Shown here: one piece after another, positions 23,110 through 36,645 of the stretch
How positions within the stretch are numbered: position 1 is the first letter of the stretch
How the letters are laid out: every line of letters begins with the position of its first letter
DNA from: Coprinellus micaceus
Taxonomy: Eukaryota > Basidiomycota > Agaricomycetes > Agaricales > Psathyrellaceae
Length of the DNA: 64,000 bases
Assembly (NCBI GenBank): GCA_951394405.1
Contig: OX596336.1
Coordinates: forward strand, 2,418,001-2,482,000
Direction: 5' to 3'
The notes under the pieces: generated by a model
The model's database searches: none
The model's input: the letters and a program-made list of their open reading frames with translations, nothing else
What the model was told of the DNA's origin: nothing
Program-made: the position numbers and the translations under genes

Positions 23110-23949
23110 TCACCTAATAACGGTGCCAGCTTCATGGCATTTTCCCTCTCCGTTCTCGCCCCAGCTCACAATCCACCTTCCAACGACGTTTCCGGTGTGG
23201 TCAAAAGTCTCCGCAACGATTTCCTCGACCCCCACGAGCGCTTTGCCTTCGATCTCCATCCGTGAAGCCGGAAGCACCATTTCAGATGCGAGTTCCCATT
23301 TGGCCATAGGTCTCCGCGTCGCAATCAAGAACTCGGGGTCATAGACCTGTGCAGATAATCGCAGTGGTCAACTTCCGTTTATCCGCAGACCGCAGGTAAA
23401 ATACGGACATACCTTCGTCACTCGAGGACGCAAGAAGAGAGACGTCGTCGTCAACTCCAGAACCTCTTCGGCCCCCTCCTGGTTCAACCGCCGCAGCTCG
23501 GTCACGTAGGGTCGAGCGCACCAGGCAACCAAGGAGGTGCTCAAGCCAGAAGTGCCCACAGCGATCGAGGCCAACGCGAATCGGGCACTATATGGCAGGT
23601 TGGACTCGATGATGAACATGAAAGGCGCCAAGGTGAATGAGAGACCGCACGAAGCCAGGGAGAATATTTTGAGCCGTCTCCAAGTGTTGGTGAGAGGGCC
23701 AACATATTCTGCTTGGGCTGTGCTGGCTGCGGACGCTGGAGGGTCGAGCTGAGGAGTTTCTGCCTTGTCGGAGAAGAGTCGTCGAGTAAGAATACAAGTT
23801 CGGGGACTGCATGTGGGGCTAATGAACCGGTGCTGGGTGGGGAGCACACTTCGTGTGAGTAGCCTCGGGGCTGAGGAGAAGCTGCGGCGACATGAGAGGG
23901 GCACAAGTGTCGCTGGACGGGAGAACCGAGCTATCCGGGGGAGGATCAT
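23110..23949 (-). CDS. TMEM70/TMEM186-like mitochondrial membrane protein, 257 aa
   Basis: Exons 23949-23413 and 23346-23110, phase 0 intron (gtatgt...cacag). The first ATG is at 23949; the upstream open frame begins only with TTG. The N-terminus is Arg/Ser-rich without acids (MILPRIARFSRPATL and on to about residue 75), as in a matrix presequence. Two hydrophobic segments follow, IFSLASCGLSFTLAPFMFII and FALASIAVGTSGLSTSLVAW, separated by a short loop. Then come PYVTELRRL and a soluble C-terminal part (VYDPEFLIATRRPMAKWELA). The two-helix hairpin and flanking motifs fit the TMEM70/TMEM186/TMEM223 group, inner-membrane factors for respiratory complex assembly. The exact orthologue is not settled. 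Confidence 0.78.
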
Positions 23950-24075
23950 GGTGGTGATGAAGGATGCAATGGTGGTGGGAACTTGAAGCAAAAGCCTGGT
24001 GGATGCCCGCCGCGACGCGTCTAGATACCGGCGCGCCTATTCGTGTCACCAGACTCGATCTTGCACCCAACCGCC
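23950..24075. promoter_or_regulatory. Short bidirectional promoter
   Basis: Only 126 bp separate the ATGs of the TMEM70-like gene (minus) and dynactin p25 (plus), so the two genes must share a core promoter region. No TATA box seen. Confidence 0.5.
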
Positions 24076-24875
24076 ATGTCAGGCTCGGCCCTCAGCACAG
24101 AGCCACCCATCCTCTACTCCAAGGCAGAGTTTATCGAGACTGTGAGTGCGACGGAGGGCATCTTTTCATGGGGTCTATTCATGTGTTATCCAGGACACAG
24201 GGAACAAGGTCTCTCGCCGAGCGACGATTGCTGGCCCGCAGAACATTATCCTCGGCGGAAAGACAATCATCTCGAGCGGGTCCATTATCCGTGGAGACCT
24301 TCGAAGGACGGGCCCCGGCCATGCCGTCGTCATCTCTCTTGGTCGATACTGCCTCGTCGGCGAAGGCTGCATCCTGAGGTGAGGTCCCAGCCATGATTCC
24401 CGAGCTTTCATCCAACGATGTGGATTGATAAAAGGCCACCTTACAAGACATATCGTGGCAACTTCAACTACTACCCCATGAAAATTGGGGATCACGTACA
24501 CATAGGCGCCAACACCGTTGTTGAGGCTGCGAACATCGGGAACCATGTTGAGATTGGAAAAAACTGCGTCATTGTGAGTTCCCCCCCCCTGTTGAGTCGA
24601 GGATAAGTCCAATTGCACTGCGACAGGGCAAGTTTACCTTCATCAAGGACTGCGTTAAGATTGCAGACAACACTGTCATACCCCCTAACACTGTCATTCC
24701 TGCTTTGTCTTACTACGCTGGATCACCAGGTAGGTTTCGATCGTACCCACCGCCTTGACGATGCTCACCCGACCGCACTTGCGCAGGTGCCTTTATTGAA
24801 GATTTACCCGAGTCAACACAAGAGAGCGTCGAGGCTTACACAAAGGGTTACTATGCCCGTTTCCAGCCCGCTTGA
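24076..24875 (+). CDS. Dynactin subunit 5 (p25), 193 aa
   Basis: Five exons: 24076-24141, 24194-24378, 24435-24573, 24627-24729, 24787-24875, all in phase. The protein is a left-handed beta-helix of hexapeptide repeats: [20 protein letters not shown], then [52 protein letters not shown], and IGKNCVI with [18 protein letters not shown]. It ends in the family tail after [10 protein letters not shown]. p25 sits in the pointed-end complex of dynactin and helps to bind early endosomes for dynein transport. Length matches fungal p25 (about 180-200 aa). The first exon is 22 codons. Confidence 0.93.
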
Positions 24876-24950
24876 GATCCCCTTCGCGTCATGGGCGAAC
24901 CGTATTTCAGGGTATGAGTACATGCTCGTGGTGGAATACATGGGATGCTA

Positions 24951-26508
24951 CTACAGTTTGGCTTTCCTCTCCAGGACGATGCCTTCATCCTCTAAGACAA
25001 CCTTAGCCAACTTGCCGATAACGGGGAACATCTTGACCTGGACGAATGCCTGCTCAGAACTAGCCTGCCGTCGAGCGTAGCGAGCAGCGATTCCCTGAGA
25101 GATGACAGCGAGCTAAAGCGATGACATGAGTAAGACCACTCAGACGACTTTTAATTGACTAGAATTCGAATTTACCCGGAAGAGCATCCAACTGCGTACG
25201 AAGACCATCTCTATGATGGGGTACGATTGGTTCGTGAGTCTGCAGTACTCGCGCTCGAGGTCTTTGAGAAGAATGGGAACGCCTTCCGTGGCCCCCTTGA
25301 AGCCACGCAAGAGCAAGGGTGCACCTGAAGGAACATGCTTCAGGTCAATCGCCCATGGTTGAGTCAGGTTTCCCAAATCGGCCAGCTGAAGGACACAAGT
25401 TAGCCCGCAGTGAAGCGTCACGAACTGCAGAAACGCACAGGGCTGCCCAAAGTGCAAAGCTCCCAGTCAAGTATTCCAATCACGCGGTTCTCCGTGGGGT
25501 GGAAAATGAGGTTATCGAGCTTGTAGTCTCCGTGTACAATTCGAAGGCCGAGCTTCTTCTCATCGGGGAGGTTGGCGCGGTACCACGCAACGAGCTCGTT
25601 GAAGAAGGGGATGTCCCCGGTCTTATTCCCAGATTCGACGTCAGTAGCTTGGGCCTGAACCGCGGAGACTTTGGAGAGGGATTTGATTTGGCGAGGGAAG
25701 TAGTCGCTGGAGGGACCAAAGTTGCCCAAGCCAACTTGATGTGGGTCAACAGAGCCGAGGGCGGCGAGTGCCTTCACAGTAGCGAGCCAGCTAGTGAATG
25801 GCTATTTAGGTCGGCGCGAGTTTGAGTGAAGGACGGCGCACCATTCGCGGCGATCCTGGGGAGATACCTCAGGCATTCTGGTATCAGTAAAGATACGGCC
25901 GTCCAGAAATTCCATGATGTAGAAAGGCGTTCCAATGACGGAGGTATCCTCACAAAGGATGATCGGTTCGGGAACCGGTACCTTGTTCTCTGGAGCCGTT
26001 GAAGTCTTGGTGTTGTGCTTGTGCAGCGCAGCCAGGACTTTGTATTCGCGCTCTACCTGGTGAGCGGTGGATGACATGAGCTGCCCTGCGGGCTTCTTTC
26101 GCAGAACGAAGCGTGTTTTACTATCGGGCGGTTAGCACCGTTGCAGCCGGGAGGAAGAGGGGACGGACTTGGCATCGGTGAGGAAGTAGGTGGGATTGGA
26201 CTGTGAAGGGGAATTCATAGGAGGGGTTTCTTTAAAGTGGAGTGCCTATGCGTACCTGTCCAAACTGCAAGACCAGGTCAGAACACTGCCTCTCATTCAC
26301 ATTCTGAACCGCTCACCTTGAACTGCTTCACATCAACAGGGGCCTTTATACTCGGTGTGTGCTTGCTGAGGTACACGTTGAGGTTGTTCACGTCGATGTT
26401 GGCCCTTACCTCGCCATATTCTCCCCCAATCTTCTTCGGCGGCGGCTCAGCTGACATTTGAGACGTCTTCGGGGTATAAGGAGGGGAATGAGATTGAAAG
26501 TATCCCAT
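24951..26508 (-). CDS. Aminoglycoside-phosphotransferase-like protein of ACAD10/11 type, 411 aa
   Basis: Seven exons: 26508-26317, 26264-26256, 26200-26169, 26120-25842, 25790-25439, 25385-25176, 25112-24951. It reads as the kinase-like domain found alone in fungi and at the N-terminus of animal ACAD10/ACAD11. Visible are [13 protein letters not shown] (glycine-rich region), [11 protein letters not shown] with the ATP-site Lys, [23 protein letters not shown], the catalytic [11 protein letters not shown], and [10 protein letters not shown] with the metal-binding Asp. The ACAD11 kinase domain is reported to phosphorylate 4-hydroxy acyl-CoAs for beta-oxidation; a similar role here is inference. 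Exon 2 is a 9-nt micro-exon for Phe-Gly-Gln. The 3' end lies 75 bp from dynactin p25 (convergent). Confidence 0.9.
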
Positions 26509-27046
26509 ATTAGCTTCTCCCCGGATTCGGCAACCTAATCCCCGGAAGGCTCTCGGTTGTATTTAGTGTGGGGTGAACCTGTCTTCGCGGTCCATCGTGT
26601 GTGGAACGAGAGCGAGTCTCAATGGGTCCACCATGATAGAAGAGACGTTGGGAAGCTGCGCTAAGGTCGTTCCATATGTTCTTGGGGTAAAGATGGGTCG
26701 ACCCAGGGTTCCGACGTCCGCCACAACGTCAACCCCCGGTGCTCCTGACGGCTCAGTCTCAGCGACAGTTCGAGCGAAAGGTGTTTTGACGGTGAGCAGG
26801 ATGAGGCAGATGGTCGGGACGTCGTGCTCGACATTGAGCCCTGACTGTGGGTGACTCGTTCCCTGGCCGTCCGGGCCCTGAAGCCGATGGGCCCTGAACC
26901 AATGAGAATGCCCCAGCGCGTCGAACCACATGACACTCGGGGTTTCTCGAAAGTTCGGCTGATTCCGTCGGCAAGCAAGACAGCGGTTCCATTTAAATTT
27001 TGAGAATTTCGTCTCTTTCACTTCATCCTCTTCCTCCCAAAACATA
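26509..27046. promoter_or_regulatory. Divergent promoter of the APH-like gene and mtHSP70
   Basis: 538 bp between two divergent ATGs. It contains a three-unit heat-shock element (annotated separately), an AT-rich ATTTAAAT around 26990 and a CT-rich run before the HSP70 ATG. The 160-codon open frame on the minus strand here has no family features. Confidence 0.6.
26944..26956 (+). promoter_or_regulatory. Heat-shock element
   Basis: TTCTCGAAAGTTC is an exact TTCnnGAAnnTTC, the three-unit binding site of heat-shock factor, 91 bp upstream of the mtHSP70 ATG. The match is seen directly; binding is inferred. Confidence 0.75.
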
Positions 27047-29301
<2,255 letters not shown>

Positions 29302-29661
29302 TCGTCTAGTCCCCTCCCTTCGTCCACTCATTCATCTCGTCTGTCATTTTAGAGTTTCCTGCATACCTACCTGGCTTCTACTGTACATTTCTGCTATTTG
29401 TCGCAACCCCCATCTCAGTGCTATCATTGTTAATCCTAGTTAGTCTTACGTCGCATTTGTAATTTCTAATCGCATCACATTGTACATTGGCGCGTCGGCG
29501 CTTTTAAGCACTGTCGGCTCCCGCCCATGCCCGCTGCCCTCTCGGCTCTCCCTGAAGAACCTTGTTTCATATCCTTCAGTACAACTGCGTTATTGAGACG
29601 GGTGTCTGTAGCCGCCGTTGTGAGTGACATCGCATCGTCTGGCGTCGGCTGACCGCCGCCC
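29302..29661. other. 3' flank of mtHSP70
   Basis: 360 bp with the probable 3' UTR (T-rich, with several TGTA and TTGTAA motifs around 29380-29485). No gene seen. Confidence 0.4.
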
Positions 29662-29664
29662 TAA

Positions 29665-30048
29665 GGGTCAGTACGGATACCAGAATACGCATACTGCGTA
29701 TTTTGATCCCGGAGCTAGGTTACAGAAACGGCAAACCTGTCAACATCCCGCTTGCTCCCGCTCGGGATGGTGATGCCGTAGGCCTGCCAGCTGTCCTGAT
29801 TGGGGTCTCTACCCCAGCCTTGGACACCTCTGAGCACGGCTTGACCTCTTGTGCATGGTATACGACACGGGGATCGGTTCAAGATCGGGTATTCAGCCAT
29901 ACCCGCCACCTATTACGACCTTGGTAACCCCCTGAACACAAGTGCAGGTTGCTTCATCCAAGGGAAAGCCATCAGACTCACCTTTTCCGATGGGATATGC
30001 CCGGGATCAAAATACGCAGGATGCGTATTCTGGTATCCGTACTGGCCC
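29665..30048. mobile_element. PIF/Harbinger-type MITE, 384 bp
   Basis: Terminal inverted repeats of 48 bp (29665-29712 and 30001-30048) differ at only two positions. The ends read GGG(T/C)CAGTACGGATACC. They are flanked by the 3-bp direct repeat TAA (29662-29664 and 30049-30051); TWA target duplications are the mark of PIF/Harbinger elements. The interior holds no transposase. A short palindrome (ATACGCAT...TGCGTAT) lies within each repeat. The low divergence of the ends suggests recent insertion. The family name is inference from the target site. Confidence 0.88.
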
Positions 30049-30051
30049 TAA

Positions 30052-31011
30052 GAAATGAGCTACGGCGCTCGAGCTTCAAGCTTCAAGGCCCACTCCGCTT
30101 GGCAGCTCGGCATCCTGGCAAAGCAGCAGCAGGATCATGACATCGAATCCAGTAAGCTGACGTGCCTCCTATCTAGCAGTGTTGCCAATGGTACCAGCCA
30201 GATTACTTGTTGTCCTTGTTTTGAAGGAGGGAATTTCAGTTGAGAGTGAACCCGTTGCCCTGTTTGTAAAAGAAGTCGGAGTGAGCGTTGGGGATAATTT
30301 GGGATATGCTAAGCTCGTAACCTAGGCAAAAAGGCAAGGTCACTGCTAGTACCCATCTGTACATATGGCGACTTTTCTGAGCCTCTCTTCAATTTTGAAG
30401 CGATTGCCGGCCCCCGATCCTCCAATCCGAGGTCCCGATCTTAGTACGGAAGGCCATCGTCGTCAGATATCCGGGCTAAAATTCTTTTCGTGTAGCACGG
30501 CTTCGTACACGTTGAATCTTACCGCTGCATATTAGGCAGACTTGCTATCATGATCCTTTCTGTGGTGGCAATCGGAATCAGGACGGGGCGTTAATTTGTA
30601 CTGAGGGTTCACCTCTATGTCGCAGAACGCACCTGTACCGTATATAGTCCTCGAGCTCATTGTATGTCGAACGGTAATTCCGTCTCGCAGACTCTTTGAA
30701 CAGGCCTTTCCTGTGGATTCAGGCTGAATCGCTGACGGAAGGCGTCCTCGAGCATCGCCACCCCCTATTCTATCCATATCGACTCTGATCCGTACAAATG
30801 GGTGCAGAAGACAAACTTTGCACTGCACCGTGACAAAGAGGCATGACTCTGAAGGCGCAACAGTAGTACAAGCTTCGAACGATAACGACACCTACCATTA
30901 CCTCCAAGGACGTTGGATTCAGCGTATTCCGTGGGTCTCTTCTGCTGTATCAACAGCAATAACAATCCTCTACCCAGAATCCTCTGTCTTGACTCGCTTC
31001 AGCCGCCCGAC
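30052..31011. other. Intergenic, about 960 bp
   Basis: No supported gene. It leads into the upstream region of the alpha/beta hydrolase; the frame at 30913-31287 reads in phase with that gene's first exon, so a start slightly upstream of 31012 is possible. Confidence 0.4.
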
Positions 31012-34000
31012 ATGCCCAACGCGCTCACACGAGATGTGGGCTTCAAAGTTGGACCCGTTCTCCTCGAGGTTCTGGCCAAGCACTACTTCGAGAAGCGGAA
31101 GGAGGACGGGAGCACCTCAGAACCCGTCAAACTTAGGAAAGACGAGATTCTATTCGACGAAGCATTCAACCTTGTCAAGGTAAGCGATAGTCGCAGTGTG
31201 CCGGGAGTTTCTCTGACAGATGATCCAGTCCTTTCTGAACACGGCCTCCTGGTATGTGTTGCGATTAGCTTGCATTGGGATCCATAATGCTAAGTCCCTT
31301 TCAAGGCATACAGTTGAGGACCTTCAAGGTATGTCGATTCGTGGGCGGTTCATGCTACACAGCTAACGCAGTTATAGCATTTTCCAATACCCGAACCCCA
31401 TCTCCTCCATGGGTCAAGGTCGTCAGGTTATTTGTACCTATGTCGTCGTGCGACGAGGCTGCCACCCATCTCATTCGAGTCCTCGGAGGCGAAGAGTTCT
31501 GTCGCCAACTGGTTGGTGGCATCAAGTGGTGGCAGGTGAGGGGCCTCCCTGGTGTCGATGGTCAGTGGATCGTTGCCAAGAAGGATTGGAGGGAGGCGAA
31601 GAAGAAAGAGAGGCACCCCACCCAGAAACAAAGCCAATCGACGACGGACTCCTCCGAAGAGGAAGAGGGAACCTACAACAAGGACATGGACGCCATGCGA
31701 TGTATCCTGTTCCTTCACGGAGGTGTGTGGGCACGATGTGTGTTCTTCGTGTGTCCGTAACGTGTCCATAGGCGGTTTCTACTTCGGCAGTGTGGACCAG
31801 GAGAGGTATAGTATCCAGCGGCTCGCTCGGAAAATCAACGGGCGTGTATTTGGTCTGGCTCCGTCCCTTAAAGCAGAAGCCAGCACGCACTAACTATGAA
31901 CTTAGCCATTAACTACCGCCTTGCTCCGCAGTACCCGTTCCCCTGTGCCTTGCAAGATGCCCTGGCTGCTTGTAGGTACAGCCGTACCATAACACATCAG
32001 TCCCCACTGATTACCTTTCAGACCTGTATTTAATTCGCCCTCCCCCTGGCTCTCCTCACACGCCGGTCGACCCTGCTCACATTGTCGTTGCGGGCGACTC
32101 GGCAGGCGGAGCGCTTGCACTCGCCTTGCTTCAACTCATCCGTGATGCGGGCCTCCCAGCTCCCGCTGGCGGCCTTCTGATATCGCCTTGGTGCGACCTC
32201 ACACACTCCTTTCCCAGTATACACCTCAACACAAGCACGGTGCGCACTCAAATCGGTGGGGTATGACCCGTTCTAATCCGTGGGTATTCAGGACGTTATC
32301 CCCGACTGCGGCCTGTCATTCCATAAGCCGAGTACACTGTGGCCGCCTCCTCCCGAGGAGGTCTCCAGTCGTGTTCACGCCTCTCTGCGTCGCCGCATCC
32401 GACAAGCGTTCAAGTTCGACGGCCCGGCACCATATAACCCGACAGACACTGTCATTTCTCAACACGATCATACTGATTCCTCCAACGTCCCGCCAACGCC
32501 GAGTACTATGAGCCCCGGCAAGATACCTGTGAATGTTGGCTCCACTACCCATTTACCCCTACCGTCAGAGCCAGCTGGTGGGCGCAAGATCTGCATCACG
32601 ACTGAAAAGAACGAGAAGCTTGAGATCGACCGACAGATTCATTTCTACACCGAAAATACGCTGCTCACCCATCCTCTGATAAGCGCCTCACTGTCATACC
32701 TTGGCGGATTGCCTCCGCTCTTCATTATCGCTGGTGACAAAGAAGTTCTTAGGGATGAGGGTATCTACAGGTAAGTGGTAATGGCATTTCTGTGGTACGC
32801 GATTCAATACTAAATTTCACCCAGTGCCCATAAAGCGGCTAACCCGCAGAAATTCCCGATATCCGAAAATGTCAAGGAGATATACCCCCCCTTTAGAAGC
32901 CTGAAGTCAGAGGATATGATACCAACCTCTGTCCATCTCCAGGTCTATGATGGTACGACGATCCATCCAATCTCACAACGTTTGTACTCAGCTTTTGCAG
33001 ATGCCCCTCATGTGCTCCCTATTCTGTTCGCTTTCACGACCCCTGCAAAGTTCTGCTTCCGGGCTATGGCTACGTTCACCAAGTTCGTCACCAACATGAC
33101 TGTGCCGCCCCCCATCCTTCCACTCCCTGCATGCGTCTCCGCCTCCCCAGCCCCTAGTATCAGCGACAAAACAGGGGATTCAGAATCTGGTGCGAACTCC
33201 CTCATACCAGAGTCTAACCCACCAAGTAGGCTCTCGAGGCGACTTTCTAGAAGTTTGTCGTTCAAAATGCCTACGATGCTTCGTCACAGAAGTATGAGCT
33301 CAACTTCTTTCCGTCGTACCAGCGACGATACCCCAGGAACTCCAGGGCTGAGTAGCGGGCAGCTGAGCCCAAGGCGAGGGCAGTTCGAGTGGCCATCATC
33401 ACCCTCTTCCTCCATCCTGGTGCCGCCACCCACCTCATCACTGTCACCAGTGGACGGGAGCGATGAGACAGATGTGGGTGGCCCGAGGTTTGGCCTCGCT
33501 GCCGCGCCGCATCTCCCCACTCGCGGAGAGCGCACTGCTGGGGAGCCGTCTACATACTCTCACATTAGGGTGAGTGAGGGCTGTCTTTCCCCCCCACGTG
33601 TCTCACAGCAGGTCTAGGACTTCCGGAAGTGGGAATGCGGGATGATTCGAGAGCGCGTCGGTATCGACGGAATCGTCCGGCCGCTCGAGCCTGATGACGA
33701 ACTGGTTGCGATGCAGGTTCCCACTGAAATTATAGGCAACATGTCTGAGCTCACGTTACGCCGATGCATTGACTACCAAGGCAGATTCGACAAGAAATTC
33801 GCACATACCTATAAACAAGTGGAGAAGCACAGGAGGCGGAATTTAGAGAGGTCAAAGCAAGACACAATCAAGCAACTCAGCAACCTCAGGCAGACGATTA
33901 TAAGCAAGGATGCGAAGGCTGGGGAGAGTCGTGGAAACAGCGAGGTTGATGTGTCGGTGGGGGGACAACCCAGTGGCGACAAGAGTAGAAGTGGTTCTGG

Positions 34001-34361
34001 TGATTCAGGGTTTAAGGAACTTTTACTTTCGACTCCAGGATGGAGTTGGGCGTGGGCATTAGACGAGTATGAGAACCCTCCTCCTTCGAGTATCGTATCG
34101 AGGCGGGATACCGAGGAAGCAAGAAAGTTGGCCGAGTCCGCAGACCTCGCACTACTAGGACAGGAGCACACGTTCAGTGGCAACAACTTGTGGTCTGTGG
34201 TCGTCAACTTTTTGACAATTACTCCTGGGAAGACGAAGGTTCCGAAAACACCGGGTGGGGCGGAACAGTCGGACAAGGAGGAAACCCCGGGATCGCGGTT
34301 TAGGCTTTCGAGGATGTTTAAGACGGATCAACAGGTGCAGAAGGCTGGAGAAGCAGCGTAG
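31012..34361 (+). CDS. Alpha/beta hydrolase (HSL/esterase-like), 950 aa
   Basis: Eleven exons: 31012-31179, 31229-31251, 31306-31328, 31378-31722, 31772-31852, 31906-31971, 32022-32239, 32292-32770, 32825-32952, 32992-33569, 33618-34361. The hydrolase core spans about residues 175-560: oxyanion-hole HGGGFYFGS formed across an exon junction near 184-188, INYRLAPQYPFP, the nucleophile elbow GDSAGG with Ser262, and candidate acid and His in GDKEVLRDE and the later DAPHVLPI. These mark the hormone-sensitive-lipase-like (Abhydrolase_3) group. The C-terminal about 390 residues are Ser/Pro-rich and largely disordered, followed by a helical charged part. They are not part of the usual fold. Substrate unknown; a lipid ester is likely. 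The ATG choice is tentative. Confidence 0.88.
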
Positions 34362-36290
34362 GCGTAGAGTGCGATCACTTGACGTGCGTTTACGAGGAGA
34401 TTCACATCGACGAGTAGGTCACGGACTTGCGTGTAGTACGAGCAGATTTAGAACTGTTATGAGTGAGTGAAACCTAGATTTTCAACCGTTGAAATTCATA
34501 TCCCCCTTACGGCGCCCCCACCCTCTGTGGCAAGGAGTGATTTGCACGGACAGACGCCCAACGCCCGCCTACTGCTGAATCGCTATAGGGATGGGTGAAC
34601 TGAGGACCAATTTTGTAGCGCGACGGCTATCAAGGTACGGACGGCTCCAAGCGGGATTTTGGCCTCTTGTAGTACCTCAACCTTTCGTACTAGTAGAGAA
34701 TCCACTGCGAGACTGGCCAGAATTAGGTCCACGCCTCGTTCTAAACGGTCGCAAATTTGAGGGCACGGTCGAATTCTGAGCGTCCACGATGCTCCCATAC
34801 GGACTCTGTGACGTCGGCCGTTGGATCAGCGTTTGGCCACTACGAGCGCTAATTTCGAAACTCCGACAGCCTCGGCCGGATGCAATTTCATGCCTCAGTT
34901 CACTCTGTTGGCTGTCGAACCGACACATACAAGCACTCCGCTCTTGCCAAGTAAGCTACCTATCCCACCACTCGAGCCTAGTCCATTGTACACCGGGTTG
35001 CGCGATCTGTGCTAGTAGATACACAGAAAACCCGAACAAGCGTGTAAATATGTTCCTAGCCGCCCGCTCTGGGGTTAAGGCGAAGAGTAAAAGCGGGCGC
35101 GTGTCGATGTCTTTCGGAAGGTATCGGGCAGATGGGGGCTTCCTGAGTAGGGGCAAATGCGGTGGGACATGCAGCGGCAGGTAAGTCAATAACACTGTCG
35201 GAAACCTCAAGCCAAGCGAGTGATATTTTCGGCGCCCGCCGCGTAGGCCTTGGTGGGTTAGAGGCCCACCATACACTCGTTCTGGGTCCTGAAATTGTGT
35301 TAAATTTGAATAAGAGTCACCTGTGACGCGTGTGCTCGCTGTGGCGAAATTATGGGTGTTCCAGGCGACATTTCCAAGTTCCTCCATATCTCGAAGGAAA
35401 AAGAAACGGCTTTGGAGGGACTCGATTCAGAAGATGGGACGCCACGCCCCGTTTAGCACCGAGAGACATTTTATCTCGACTACAATCCTGCGGGTTGCCC
35501 ACTGGTGCGTCTAGGCTAGATGCTGTACTCGGAGAAGTAAATCCTTCACCCGTTGGTGGGCTCGCGAGTTTGCTTCGGCGAATGCTACCCCCATTTGTCA
35601 CTATCAAAAGCGACTGGGGCAACAGTGTTATGAGTCATGACCAAGGCAGACTATGGAATGCTCTGCTAACTAAAAGGCCCCTACACGGGCTGTAGACGCC
35701 GTTCGCAACGGAGATTCAAGAGCTACCCACCGAGATAGGGGCGTTCTCCAATTCGCTTTGCTAACCCCCATCGCTCCCCGGGCGTTCCATGACCGCCAAT
35801 GGATCCCTGAATACCATCCATATTCATTCCAAGTACACACAGCCTTCCCCTACCAGAATCCAGCATTATTTGAGCCCGTGATCGACCTTCCAAGGTCAGA
35901 GCGTCTGTGGAAATTGCCGATCACCCATCGCTCGGCGGGAAATCCATCCTTGGACTTCCCGCCGACGGTAGTACTCAGGGTTTCTCTCCATCTGTTGGGA
36001 GTTGTGGCAGTTGTAAATTTATCCCTTCTGCCACCAGCCTTATGAGCACAAGCCCATCTGCCGTATACACATTTGTGACTCTTACGAACCTCACATCGCT
36101 GATCACGGTTTCCTCTGTTCCATAGATCACTCCTTTTCGAAGGCAGTTGTTGGGTTGCTCCTAAGCTATGTATGTATGGTTCGAGGAATTTGCGGAACGG
36201 TCCCGGGTCCATGGTAATCCCTTCGTTGTCTTCGGCCTCCATGACGAACTGGCTTCCAGGACGTGGCTGTATTTGCTACTCAATGGGTTG
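34362..36290. other. 1.9-kb region without a recognisable gene
   Basis: Only short frames on both strands. A small inverted repeat (GGTGGG...CCCACC near 35249-35268) is present. No terminal repeats or coding motifs that I can support. Confidence 0.4.
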
Positions 36291-36612
36291 TTACACTGTT
36301 ACAGTCTCAGAGCTTCGGTTCCGCTGGGTGCTGGTAGTCGTGGATGCGGTCACGTCCTCAGCGAAGGCGAGATCGCTGGCGTCGAGCTCGTTTGATATCT
36401 GAAAGAGGCGAGGTCAGGATGGCGATGATGCGAATGCGTGGTGGTGAAAACTGGAAACGCACCTCCACGGCATTGGCTTCGGCAGCTTCATATTCAGCAG
36501 GAGTTGCCGAAAGGAGTATCGGGGTGGGAGGATCGAGCTGCATGTTTCCCGAGAACAGCGGAGAGGAAGAATGTTGGTATCGAACGGGGTGCTGCCACCT
36601 GACGGGAAGACT

Positions 36613-36616
<4 letters not shown>

Positions 36617-36645
<29 letters not shown>

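Noticed and set aside
26563..27045. 160-codon minus frame between the APH-like and mtHSP70 genes
   Set aside because: No domain or splice pattern, and it covers the HSP70 promoter with its heat-shock element.
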